A stretch of DNA of 25,014 bases, taken from the NCBI GenBank assembly GCA_002495535.1, contig DAFX01000098.1:7077-32090 (forward strand), written 5' to 3'. Numbering within the stretch: the first letter of the stretch is position 1; each line of letters starts with the position of its first letter. Under the pieces are notes generated by a model. It ran no database searches. It saw nothing but the letters and a program-made list of their open reading frames with translations, and was not told the DNA's origin. This document shows positions 1 to 8,341 of the stretch, one piece after another. The DNA comes from Euryarchaeota archaeon UBA433. Lineage in GTDB: Archaea > Thermoplasmatota > Poseidoniia > Poseidoniales > Poseidoniaceae. The translations under genes were made by a program, and so were the position numbers.

Positions 1-3000
1 GGGCAAGACACCTTGCGCAAAGTCATGTCTTTGACAACGAACTTCGCACCGCAATTTGAACAGACAACGTCGCGCTGGGGTGGGGCGATACCGGGGAGGG
101 GAGGTAGGCCGTCCAACGCCGGCAAACCACCAGGTCCAACAAGAGGGAGGGGTGGTAAATCTCCCAAGCCAGGTAGCGGTGGTAATTCAGCAGGTGCTGG
201 AAGTGGCAAGTCGGGCGCCGGCAGTGAAATGGGTGGCATTTTTTCGGCAATTTCAGCAAATTCTCGCTGCTGTTTTCGCTGCATACGACGGTTGAGCCGT
301 GCGTTTCCTTCACCAGACTCCGCCTTAGCCTCAAGACTGTCAGCAAGGCTTGGTTCATCATCGGCCATGACTGCGACAGGAGAAGTTTCTGTGACAAGCA
401 AATCTTCCTGCTCGGTATCAATAGCGAGCAGAGGGCCCTCGTCGTCTTCAGGTTCAATCATGATTTCAATGCCATCATCGCTTTCGCTTACAATGACCGT
501 TGCAATATCTGCTTTCTGTTCCTCACGCCGCGCTCGTCGGATTGAAATGACAATCGTCGTCAAGAACAGCATCAAAGTCAAGCCAACTGCTGCTAAAATT
601 GTAATTTTCATTTGCTGGGAACCAGGAAGTGGTGCAAGCAGAGCGTCCAACACCGAGCGGTCATCATCAATCGGTCCGCTGTCACCAGAAAGTGAAGCAA
701 GGGTGCGCATTTTGAGAGATCCCGATGCCGTTGAAAGCATGATGATACCATCATTTTCCATTCCCGCATAGCCTTCCAAAAAGCCCTGAGCCATCAAATC
801 AGACATTCCCTCAATCGCCTCGTGCTCGCTGTTGGTAAGCAAGCCATAGCGCGTTGTAGGTCCGTAGGTGTTGATTTCGTCGTACATCACCTGAATGCCC
901 TGTGAAGAGGACTGGAGGTGAACATTCATCACGCCCGGCGCATCGATTCGAGAGGGTTCGTCAACGCTCCAAGCGTTATCTGTGACCGCATAAGCAACCT
1001 TCGCGTCCCGACCTCGTCCTTCAATCCATGCTGCGGTAAGGACATCGTCCTCATCTTGTTGAGTCACAATCAAATTGGCGTTTGAAGCATCATCACCAAT
1101 CGAAGATTGGAAATTCCACGAGGCAAGGGTTGGATCCCCATGAGTGTACATCAAACCGACCCGATCAATACCGGTTACATCGTCGCGCATTTCTTGATAG
1201 ATGATGTGCAAATTTTCGCTTCCATAAGCAACAGCAAGCGGATCACCTTTGGAAGGTCGAATATCGATATCTGAAAGAACATTGATTGGATTGCCCCAAC
1301 TTGTTGGGCTGTCTGGGTTGTTGGAAACCAGTGTGAAAATTGAAGTGACATCTTGCCATGAACCAGAAGTTGCAATGTCTCGATGGTAACCAGTTAGCAC
1401 CATCGTGCCTTCATATTCTGTTAACGCAAGGCCCCAGTAGGACCCTTCTGACAACTTTTGGGCAGGCATTTGGTAATGAACTGGAGTGATCATTTCGACT
1501 TTGGAAAGCGAAGTCATCCCGATGTTGGTGAGCGTGTATCCATCCGCACTGATGCTCTTGCGAGTCCATGCAGCGTGTATTGCCCCGTCTTCACGTTCCA
1601 GAACAGCAAGTTCACCGCCCCACATATCTTCGAGCAACAAATCAGTTTGAACGGACATCGAAGCTGTGATGCTTCTGGCGTGCAACTCGCCATCCACGGT
1701 GGTGAACAGCAAAGCGCCATCCTCGAGTCCAATGAAATCGATTGGCACCTCTCCATCAGACAAATCGATGCTCACTTGAGATCCAAGGGATACATCGTCG
1801 ATGACGAGCGTAAACCGATGGTCGCTGAATTCTGCTTCGACGCCGTCTCCAAACAACAGCGCCCGGAATTTGACGGCCTCTGTGTCTTCACTAGGCAGCA
1901 CATCGAAACTGACCACCCCATATCCTGAACTTGTGTCAGAACCGGGAACAACGAGGAGATCTTCCTCCCCAAGTTGGGACCATCCGTCTTCTGTCCATCG
2001 CTCCAATTTGATATCGAGGTCAATCGCATCTGTTTTGCCAAGGTTGTCAAGGCGAAGGCGAACCGTGTATGGTTCATTTGGAACAGGGATATTCGGAATG
2101 CTCGTTACCGCCCCGGGTAGGAAGCGGAGCATGGCTTCAACGGGTCGCTCTTCGACCTCGAACGAGAAGGTGTAAATGTTGTTTTCAGGGGTTGGATCTG
2201 CGTGTTGGCCGGTCGGATCGATGGTGACCGAAACTTCTTGTTGTCCGGGCTCCGTTGCCCACCAGTAGAGTGTGATTTGTTGGCTTTCTCCTTCATTGAG
2301 AATGGAAATCCTCGTTTCTGAAGGGTATGTTTCAGAATTAGATCCTTCGGCATCGAGGCGCACATACACATCGGTTGCGTCTAAATCACCCACGTTGGCA
2401 ATGGTGAAATCGATTTCCAAAACAGTACCTGCAACGGCTGAATAAACTGGAAGGCCTTGATCCATGATTTCAACAGATCCTTGATAGACGAAATCTGGAG
2501 CGGCAGGCATATTGTCAATGATATAGGTGCGGCGTATTGTATCCGTGACAACCCCACTTTCGTTGACCATTCGGAAACTCAAGCGATGGGAACCGTCTTC
2601 CACACTGTTGGAGTTCCACGTGAACGACCAATCTTGCGAACCGACTTCCATGAACTCAAGCTCTTCACCCAATGCCCATTCACCACTGTCAACTTTGAAT
2701 TCAAGCCGATCTGGCTCGAGACCTTCCGCGGTTCCGGTAAATTCGACTGAACCCGTCAGTGCTGTTCCTACCGCAGGCCCTGCGAGAGTGACCACCATTC
2801 TGGCCAGATTGACAAAGCGAGCATCGATTGAAGATTCTGCGCCTTCATCGCTGATTGCCCTGGTGAGGATGAGTACGTAGTCTTCGTCTTGACGGATCCA
2901 ATCGGATTTCACGGACACATCGAGGAACCAATTCTCAACACTGCCGCCCGCATCGACCCAGCCCTGTAATTCTCGTACTGTTCCAGATTCTAGATGTTGT

Positions 3001-4913
3001 TCAATGCGAACCTGAACGTCATCATAGGGGCCATCATCTCCATCGACTGCAGTGCCCGAGATGCGGGCTCTGTCCCCTTCAACCCACCACGTCCCATTGG
3101 TTGGAGTTTCCATGGTCACGTGGTCACCAGTACCGTTTCCAGTCGGTGGTGGATTGATGACGCCGCCGCCTTCAAGGGGCGTACATGAGCGTTCGAGTAC
3201 AGTGTCGATGGCGCAAGAGGCATCGATCAAACCGAAGCCCCAATCTGAGTTCCAACGGTCGGAGATCGAAGGTTCGCTGGCGCTTCCTCGTTGTTCAGAG
3301 GAATTGCGAAGGATGTCCTTGATTTCCTGAGGACTTAGCGAAGGTTCGGCTTGAAGCATGGCGGCAACAACGCCGGAAGCGATGGGCGTTGCCATGCTTG
3401 TTCCATCCTTTTCATCGTAGTCGTTGTCGGCGAGTGGACGGCCTGGTTGGCCGGGGAAGGACGAGCCCGTTTGTGCCGTAGCAGACATAATCCCCGAACC
3501 AAATGACGTGATGTCGGGCTTCAGTTCATCCCATTCATCATCGTCAGCATCGTCAAGACGAGGACCGGTATTGGAGTAATCTGCGACGTTATCATTGGTC
3601 CGGTTGATGGTACCGCGGTCTGTTGCTGCACCGACTGAAATCGCTCGGTCAGCGCTTGCGGGCGATGGGACTCTGTTCGAGCCATCGTTCCCCATGGCGA
3701 CGACGCAGACGATTGAGGCATTGACTGCGTCATTGACAAGACGAGCTTCGGCACCAGAACCATTGTCACCCTGATCGCCTGGATTGAGCGGTGAAGAGGC
3801 GGATCCATAGGACATTGAAGCCACTTGAATTCCCCGGCTGGATGCGTTATTTCCCCAGTCGGTGTTGGCATTGTTGATGACCCATTGAAGGCCGTTAAGC
3901 GTCGCTTGTGAGTTCGTTCCTCCGGCGTCGGTCAACACCTTGACATCGACCAGATAAGCCCCCGGTGCGGTGCCCATGTGAACGCGTGATGAATCACCGG
4001 TTCCAACGACGGAGCCCGCAACGTGTGTTCCGTGGCCGTTTCCGTCGTCCGGGTCTTGTGTGCCGTCGGTTGCACCTGCGGAAGAGGTGGCATCGTATCC
4101 AGCAACCCACTTTTGATCGTCGTACGAGGTTGGATCCTGGTCTGGCTCATCGTCAATATCGTCAAAATCATTGAGCGAACGGTGCTCGTTGTCGACCCCA
4201 GTATCGAGCACTGCGACAACCACATTTTCACCGATGTAATCTCGTTCATATGTGGTTTGTGAGTACACTTCCGATGGCCGAGCCCTTGCCGCTTTAGCAG
4301 CGATATCGTTGAAAGGAATCATGACGTTTTGCATTTCGATGACGACAACGCCATACGACGCATAGATGTCCATAAGTGCACTAATTGGAACATTGTCAAC
4401 AGCGACCGAATCGATGTCATCGAGCACCTGGAACCAAGCACCCTGTTCTTCTCCAACCCAGCCGTGAGCACCAAGAATACTTCGCAGTGTTTCGATTTCA
4501 CTGGTTTGTGGGTGCCAAGCATAATCCACAACAATAGCAACGGTCTTTCGCCCGTCGTCACCGATAATCGCAGTCGGTGAGACCGATTCAGCACCGGCGA
4601 GAACACGCTGAAGGCGGTCATCCATGCCGTTCCAATCCAAATCAGGACCGTAACCTTGCCACCAATTCATGTCTTCAGAGGAGGCTTTGCCATCACGGCT
4701 AATCTCACGCAGTGGTCGCTCACACAGCGATTCTCCGCACATCAATGGCGGAAGGCCTTCGATGAGGATCGGTTCGGTAAAGTCCGAGGCCTCTATGGGT
4801 GCTTGTTCGGCAGGTTGAGTTGCAAGAGCACCGAGGTCAGCGATCAAGAATACAGCGACCAACATCAGAGAAATGAGAGGGGTTTTGCGCGAAGACTTGT
4901 CCATCATATCCAT
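1..4913 (-). CDS. Large membrane-anchored subtilisin-like (S8) serine protease, C-terminus cut by window edge
   Basis: Secreted endopeptidase held on the cell surface. The frame is open without a stop from the ATG at 4913 to base 1 (at least 1,637 residues). In order: a Lys/Arg plus hydrophobic signal peptide (about 5-35), a probable I9-like prodomain (about 115-195), and the S8 domain with Asp237 (DTGVD), His294 (GHGTHVAG) and Ser506 (GTSMATP). Ig-like repeats (about 600-800), two CARDB-like regions (about 805-1040) and a long beta-rich, possibly propeller-like segment follow. One transmembrane helix (about 1436-1458) ends in basic residues, then an acidic segment, a PPLPG-type Pro-rich stretch (about 1562-1612) and the start of a zinc ribbon (Cys1618, Cys1621, Cys1637). 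GGTG 7 bases upstream supports the 4913 start; ATGs at 4907 and 4904, and an in-frame one at 4940, are alternatives. Family calls come from motifs; the substrate is unknown, probably environmental protein or surface partners. Confidence 0.93.
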   Translation of the reverse strand, partial: MDMMDKSSRKTPLISLMLVAVFLIADLGALATQPAEQAPIEASDFTEPILIEGLPPLMCGESLCERPLREISRDGKASSEDMNWWQGYGPDLDWNGMDDRLQRVLAGAESVSPTAIIGDDGRKTVAIVVDYAWHPQTSEIETLRSILGAHGWVGEEQGAWFQVLDDIDSVAVDNVPISALMDIYASYGVVVIEMQNVMIPFNDIAAKAARARPSEVYSQTTYERDYIGENVVVAVLDTGVDNEHRSLNDFDDIDDEPDQDPTSYDDQKWVAGYDATSSAGATDGTQDPDDGNGHGTHVAGSVVGTGDSSRVHMGTAPGAYLVDVKVLTDAGGTNSQATLNGLQWVINNANTDWGNNASSRGIQVASMSYGSASSPLNPGDQGDNGSGAEARLVNDAVNASIVCVVAMGNDGSNRVPSPASADRAISVGAATDRGTINRTNDNVADYSNTGPRLDDADDDEWDELKPDITSFGSGIMSATAQTGSSFPGQPGRPLADNDYDEKDGTSMATPIASGVVAAMLQAEPSLSPQEIKDILRNSSEQRGSASEPSISDRWNSDWGFGLIDASCAIDTVLERSCTPLEGGGVINPPPTGNGTGDHVTMETPTNGTWWVEGDRARISGTAVDGDDGPYDDVQVRIEQHLESGTVRELQGWVDAGGSVENWFLDVSVKSDWIRQDEDYVLILTRAISDEGAESSIDARFVNLARMVVTLAGPAVGTALTGSVEFTGTAEGLEPDRLEFKVDSGEWALGEELEFMEVGSQDWSFTWNSNSVEDGSHRLSFRMVNESGVVTDTIRRTYIIDNMPAAPDFVYQGSVEIMDQGLPVYSAVAGTVLEIDFTIANVGDLDATDVYVRLDAEGSNSETYPSETRISILNEGESQQITLYWWATEPGQQEVSVTIDPTGQHADPTPENNIYTFSFEVEERPVEAMLRFLPGAVTSIPNIPVPNEPYTVRLRLDNLGKTDAIDLDIKLERWTEDGWSQLGEEDLLVVPGSDTSSGYGVVSFDVLPSEDTEAVKFRALLFGDGVEAEFSDHRFTLVIDDVSLGSQVSIDLSDGEVPIDFIGLEDGALLFTTVDGELHARSITASMSVQTDLLLEDMWGGELAVLEREDGAIHAAWTRKSISADGYTLTNIGMTSLSKVEMITPVHYQMPAQKLSEGSYWGLALTEYEGTMVLTGYHRDIATSGSWQDVTSIFTLVSNNPDSPTSWGNPINVLSDIDIRPSKGDPLAVAYGSENLHIIYQEMRDDVTGIDRVGLMYTHGDPTLASWNFQSSIGDDASNANLIVTQQDEDDVLTAAWIEGRGRDAKVAYAVTDNAWSVDEPSRIDAPGVMNVHLQSSSQGIQVMYDEINTYGPTTRYGLLTNSEHEAIEGMSDLMAQGFLEGYAGMENDGIIMLSTASGSLKMRTLASLSGDSGPIDDDRSVLDALLAPLPGSQQMKITILAAVGLTLMLFLTTIVISIRRARREEQKADIATVIVSESDDGIEIMIEPEDDEGPLLAIDTEQEDLLVTETSPVAVMADDEPSLADSLEAKAESGEGNARLNRRMQRKQQREFAEIAEKMPPISLPAPDLPLPAPAELPPLPGLGDLPPLPLVGPGGLPALDGLPPLPGIAPPQRDVVCSNCGAKFVVKDMTLRKVSC

Positions 4914-4920
4914 CCACTCA

Positions 4921-4924
4921 CACC
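4921..4924 (-). promoter_or_regulatory. Ribosome binding site of the subtilisin-like protease
   Basis: GGTG on the minus strand, 7 bases before the ATG at 4913. It matches the archaeal 16S tail and favours 4913 over the nearby ATGs at 4940, 4907 and 4904. Confidence 0.5.
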
Positions 4925-4970
4925 TTTGGTGAAAGCGCATGCCTTTGAGGGTATCCGTGAATTGTCCCCT

Positions 4971-4994
4971 CCCCAGCCCCTATGGGGCTTGGGG
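4971..4994. other. GC-rich inverted repeat between rhomboid and subtilase genes
   Basis: CCCCAGCCCC and GGGGCTTGGGG face each other around a TAT loop, with one bulged base. It lies in the 90-base gap after the rhomboid stop (5004) and before the protease start (4913). On the minus strand it would form a strong hairpin in the rhomboid 3' end or the protease 5' leader. No T-run follows it, so it is not a classic terminator. It could protect or process RNA, or be a protein-binding palindrome. Confidence 0.5.
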
Positions 4995-5003
4995 AGTTTC
5001 GAC

Positions 5004-6053
5004 TCAGGGCCAATTGAAATGATTCGGGTTCTTTGCGCACTGAAGATGAGGGCCACCCTTCCTCTCGACCGTGGCCAATGAAGACTCACAGTTTGGGCAA
5101 CTCGACAGTTCAGCGATCCGTTCCATCCAAGCTTGTCGGGTTTCTGGTTCGTCAGAAGAGGCAATTAATCTCGCCAGTGGTTCACGAACTGAACGAGGGA
5201 CTGGATGCCCTTGAGCCGTCCATGGGTCTTCAAGAACTGACACATCCACCATTGTGGCTTTCATTTGATTCAGGCGGGCCCTGACGTTGCTGGAAGAAGA
5301 TGGCCCCCCGTCTTCCACACCCAGTGGGTAAGGGCCACCTCGGGCGATGATTGGGAGGAGCAGGTAGGCGGCCAAAAAGCCTCCAAGATGAGCCATATGA
5401 GCGACATCGCTTGCTTGTTGCAAGCCTAGTGTTTGGTAGGCACGAGCCACCTCGAGGGCGAAGTAGATCAGTGCGATCACATAGACTGGCCATTTGCGAA
5501 TCAAGATCAGCGGAAAGGCGATTTCATCACGAGGCCATCCCGCTAGGTAAGCGCCAAACAATCCAAACGCAGCGCCAGAAGCGCCCAAAGAAGGGGTTGT
5601 GGAATCAAGATTCATCAACCACCACGACACCGAACCTCCGATCAATCCAACCAGGTAAATCAGTCCAAATCGGCGAAGCCCTAAGCGCTGCTCAAGAGGC
5701 ACCCCCACGAGTGCGATCACGAGGATGTTGCCAAGCACGTGTGTGGCATCAAATGGACTGTGCAAAAAGCCTGCTGAAATGAGGGTATGCGGCCAATCAA
5801 ACACGCTCGTTCTCGACGGTACAAGCCAGAAATCAGACCACATGTACCACGACGTGTTGTCCAAGAACTCGTTGCGAACCAAAAAGAGGTAGATGACTTG
5901 CACGAGATAGGCCAAGAGTAACCCGACCGTAAGGGACAGCGCAAGGGAGGATTTATGCCTGAATGCAACCCAAATTGGCCACAAAAGGGCCGCACTCCAA
6001 AGAAAAAGAAGGAGCCATTCACCTAACCCGAACATTCCCATTTCGGTGGCCAT
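5004..6053 (-). CDS. Rhomboid family intramembrane serine protease with C-terminal zinc-ribbon-like tail
   Basis: Cleaves transmembrane segments of other membrane proteins inside the bilayer. The 349-residue product has several hydrophobic helices (about 11-31, 38-58, 103-119, 128-147, 155-171, 186-203, 218-236). It carries the rhomboid landmarks HVLGN (His105, Asn109), GASG with nucleophile Ser159, and AHLGGF with catalytic His222. The last 95 residues are soluble and end with CPNC (319, 322), Cys339 and His345, a likely small zinc-binding knuckle that is not part of the core fold. The ATG at 6053 was chosen; Met5 and Met7 are possible starts. The protease gene lies 90 bases downstream on the same strand, so the two may be co-transcribed. 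The heme export genes diverge on the other side. The catalytic assignment is strong; the substrate is unknown. Confidence 0.92.
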   Translation of the reverse strand: MATEMGMFGLGEWLLLFLWSAALLWPIWVAFRHKSSLALSLTVGLLLAYLVQVIYLFLVRNEFLDNTSWYMWSDFWLVPSRTSVFDWPHTLISAGFLHSPFDATHVLGNILVIALVGVPLEQRLGLRRFGLIYLVGLIGGSVSWWLMNLDSTTPSLGASGAAFGLFGAYLAGWPRDEIAFPLILIRKWPVYVIALIYFALEVARAYQTLGLQQASDVAHMAHLGGFLAAYLLLPIIARGGPYPLGVEDGGPSSSSNVRARLNQMKATMVDVSVLEDPWTAQGHPVPRSVREPLARLIASSDEPETRQAWMERIAELSSCPNCESSLATVERKGGPHLQCAKNPNHFNWP

Positions 6054-6128
6054 GGCTCAACCATGGCACCGTGACTTTTGAGTTCATTGGAGATGGGTGG
6101 GCGGGGGAGCATTGATGTCGGCAGGCAT

Positions 6129-6133
6129 GGTGG
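6129..6133 (+). promoter_or_regulatory. Ribosome binding site fixing the CcmA-fusion start
   Basis: GGTGG lies 7 bases before the ATG at 6141. The open frame extends upstream to a TTG at 6078 and an ATG at 6093, but this site and the start of ABC-type homology favour 6141. Confidence 0.55.
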
Positions 6134-6140
6134 CATTCAC

Positions 6141-7355
6141 ATGGCAGAGGCCCTTCTTGAAATCGAAGGCGTCGAGGTTCGCCGAGGCATGGGGGTCGTC
6201 CTCTCCAATTTCAGCTTGGATTTGCATTCGGGAGACATCCTCATCCTTCAAGGGATCAACGGTTCAGGAAAATCAACGGTGATTGAAACTGCTTCACGAC
6301 TTTTACCTTTGGAACATGGTGCCGTCAAGCATCACGGGAAAATGACGATTGATTCGGACGGGAGACGGGTCCATCCGCGCCACCCTTTTGGCCTCGTGTT
6401 GCAATCAAACGGGGCGATTGGAAGTGAAACTGTAGACGCTCATTTGAGCACTGTAGCAAAACTTTGCAACGCTGAACTGGACTTGAGTGCATTGCTGGAT
6501 GCTTATGGCCTCAAGCATCGTTCTGGCGACAAGATCGCCTACCTCTCAGGCGGTCAGGCAAGAAAGGTGTCAGTGCTTGGAGCCCTATTGCCCGCAATGG
6601 TCGCTGAATCGCCAACCCTCGTGATCATGGACGAGCCAGATTCTGGTCTTGATGAGCAAGCGATCACGACCCTTATGACTCACATTCAATCGCTTGCTGC
6701 AGCAGGTCACGCCTTTCTGATTGCAACACACAACCCTTCAATGATGGCAATTGCCACCCATGTGCACGATTTGGAGAAAAAAATTGAGCAGAAACCGAAC
6801 GATGCGAAACCGCATAAGCGACTCGGGGCCAACGCACCCGCACGTTGGGTCTCAACAAGAAGCGCCCACAGGTATGCCCGAACCACTCGCTCTGGCCTCG
6901 CAAGAAATGGACTCACGGCCTTGATGGTGCTTGGTTGTGCACTTGCGCTTGGCGACCCTGCCCAGCTGCCGAGCGGATTATGGGAGACAGGCGGTATTCT
7001 TGCTCCTGCCTTCGCTGCTGGATTAACCGGCGATCCCACGACCCACTTGTTGCGAGAACACAGGGCTGAAGACTGGTGGCGTGCACAATCGCAACCCACA
7101 CCGGCTGCTCACGGATTGGGGTTGGCCATCGGACTGGTTACCACATTAGCAGCGTGCTACATATACACCGGTGGAGTTGACCTAGCCTTGCTCGCACTTG
7201 GCGGCATTATCGGTGAAACGGCAATGCTAGGAACGCGGTTACTCCATCAATCGACACGCCGACTGGCCCGTCCTAATGCGGTCTTCATACGGTTGCTTCT
7301 TCCCGTCTTTATCCTCCCATGGGCCCTGATTGTGAGTTGGGCGTCAAAGTGGTAA
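6141..7355 (+). CDS. ccmA: CcmA-like heme exporter ATPase fused to a membrane domain
   Basis: Probable energising subunit of the cytochrome c maturation/heme export ABC transporter. Of 404 residues, about 1-215 form an ABC ATPase: Walker A GINGSGKST (38-46), signature LSGGQ (135-139), Walker B LVIMDEP (160-166) and H-loop His197. The remaining 190 or so residues contain several hydrophobic helices, including one near residues 257-275 and a pair near 320-360, and end in a helix at the C-terminus. CcmA is normally a stand-alone ATPase of about 200 residues paired with the separate membrane protein CcmB. No separate CcmB gene is seen here, so the C-terminal part may be a diverged CcmB equivalent. 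I infer that from position and helix content, not from a recognised motif. ccmC and a ccmD-like gene follow directly, which supports the pathway call. Confidence 0.82.
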   Translation: MAEALLEIEGVEVRRGMGVVLSNFSLDLHSGDILILQGINGSGKSTVIETASRLLPLEHGAVKHHGKMTIDSDGRRVHPRHPFGLVLQSNGAIGSETVDAHLSTVAKLCNAELDLSALLDAYGLKHRSGDKIAYLSGGQARKVSVLGALLPAMVAESPTLVIMDEPDSGLDEQAITTLMTHIQSLAAAGHAFLIATHNPSMMAIATHVHDLEKKIEQKPNDAKPHKRLGANAPARWVSTRSAHRYARTTRSGLARNGLTALMVLGCALALGDPAQLPSGLWETGGILAPAFAAGLTGDPTTHLLREHRAEDWWRAQSQPTPAAHGLGLAIGLVTTLAACYIYTGGVDLALLALGGIIGETAMLGTRLLHQSTRRLARPNAVFIRLLLPVFILPWALIVSWASKW

Positions 7356-7396
7356 TCAAGCCCAAGTTCAAGAAGGGGAACGGTAGGGTCCGAACC

Positions 7397-8101
7397 ATGG
7401 CAGCCCGAAGTGCAGAAGCCCTCCTCGGCGTTGGCTTCCTCGGGATCATGGCAACACTGTACCTCGGGTTTCAGTGGGCCCCAAGCGTGTCCATCGATGC
7501 GTTTGAATCGCCCGCAGCACAGCGTATTTTTTACTGGCATGTCCCTGCAGCTTGGGCTGCATTCATTGCCTTCGCCGTCTTATTTGCTGGGTCGGCTATG
7601 TGGTTTTTCAAGCGAAGCCCTCTCGGATGGCGATTGCATGTGGCTGGTGCCGAAGCGGGCCTCGCGTGCGGCTTAATCACGGTCTGGTCGGGGTGCGTTT
7701 GGGGTGCAGCTGAATGGGGCACTCCGTGGGATTGGACTGATGTTCGACTCAACACCTTCGGCCTGCTTACCCTGCTTGCTTTATTTTTGGTGCTTGGGCG
7801 TCAATCGCAACCCGATGGTGTTGAAACTCGAGACACGTTTTCCACTTTTGGCCTCTATGGATTTATCCTCGTCCCCCTCACCTACATCGCCACCCGGATT
7901 TGGGAGATTCGCCACCCTGGGCCGGTCATTGGTACGGGCGATGACAGTGGCTCACTTGCAGGCGACATGGCAATCGTTCTTTTGCTTGGAGCCCTTTCGT
8001 TCACCGTGTTCATTCTTGGACACATTTTGATGTCGATGCGCATCACTGGCCTCGAACAACGCTTAGAGCAAGTGCAACACCAAATCGATGGGGGAAATTG
8101 A
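7397..8101 (+). CDS. ccmC: CcmC-type heme handling membrane protein
   Basis: Integral membrane protein of the heme-handling family that presents heme for covalent cytochrome c maturation. The product is 234 residues with six predicted membrane helices. It has the family's RIFYWHVPAAW segment with heme-ligand candidate His48, a Trp-rich signature WGTPWDWTDVRL (107-118) and a second conserved His173 (IRHPG) in the right place. The end is a short amphipathic, possibly coiled-coil tail. An ATG at 7319 would overlap the upstream gene; the ATG at 7397 gives a 41-base gap and starts just before the first helix, so it is preferred. The stop TGA is followed immediately by the ATG of the CcmD-like gene, indicating translational coupling. 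CcsA/CcmF relatives share the Trp signature, but size and His spacing fit CcmC best. Confidence 0.88.
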   Translation: MAARSAEALLGVGFLGIMATLYLGFQWAPSVSIDAFESPAAQRIFYWHVPAAWAAFIAFAVLFAGSAMWFFKRSPLGWRLHVAGAEAGLACGLITVWSGCVWGAAEWGTPWDWTDVRLNTFGLLTLLALFLVLGRQSQPDGVETRDTFSTFGLYGFILVPLTYIATRIWEIRHPGPVIGTGDDSGSLAGDMAIVLLLGALSFTVFILGHILMSMRITGLEQRLEQVQHQIDGGN

Positions 8102-8281
8102 ATGGACGGACTGAACTATCTCACTGTGGCTTATCTTGGTATGATTGCTGGCATTGCCATTTGGACGTGGACTGTTGTCACTCGATCAAAATCAATTGAA
8201 GCCCGGCTCGCAGCCGTGGAAGCAAGCGTTGGCGTCTCAGCATCTGACGCTGATGCAATCGCCAAAAAAGTGGACGAGTAA
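8102..8281 (+). CDS. ccmD: Small CcmD-like heme exporter protein
   Basis: A 59-residue protein directly abutting the ccmC stop (TGA then ATG). It has a short N-terminal segment with Tyr residues (NYLTVAYLG), one hydrophobic helix (about 8-27), a basic stop (Arg28, Lys30) and a charged amphipathic tail. This is the layout of CcmD, the one-helix partner of CcmC that helps release heme-loaded CcmE. CcmD proteins have little sequence conservation, so the call depends on size, topology and position. No other ccm genes (CcmE, F, G, H) are in the window. Confidence 0.7.
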   Translation: MDGLNYLTVAYLGMIAGIAIWTWTVVTRSKSIEARLAAVEASVGVSASDADAIAKKVDE

Positions 8282-8327
8282 CATCGACATCAGTCCACAG
8301 GTTCAAGTCGAGAACGACGAGGGTAGG

Positions 8328-8334
8328 GGTGAGG
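8328..8334 (+). promoter_or_regulatory. Ribosome binding site of the NMD3 gene
   Basis: GGTGAGG lies 7 bases before the ATG at 8342. It is the strongest archaeal Shine-Dalgarno match in the left half of the window. Confidence 0.65.
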
Positions 8335-8341
8335 CAATCAC

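Noticed and set aside
13..771. Plus-strand 252-residue open frame rich in Ser, Gly and Arg
   Set aside because: It is antisense to the subtilisin-like protease tail, which reads as a coherent protein with a membrane helix and zinc ribbon. The plus frame has no domain and an arbitrary composition.
1458..2880. Several plus- and minus-strand open frames inside the protease region
   Set aside because: They overlap the continuous 1,637-residue frame, whose catalytic motifs and domains are in one phase. None of the others shows a motif or start signal.
6078..6140. N-terminal extension of the CcmA fusion from a TTG start
   Set aside because: It adds a low-complexity stretch upstream of the ABC domain. 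The ATG at 6141 has a GGTGG site at good spacing.
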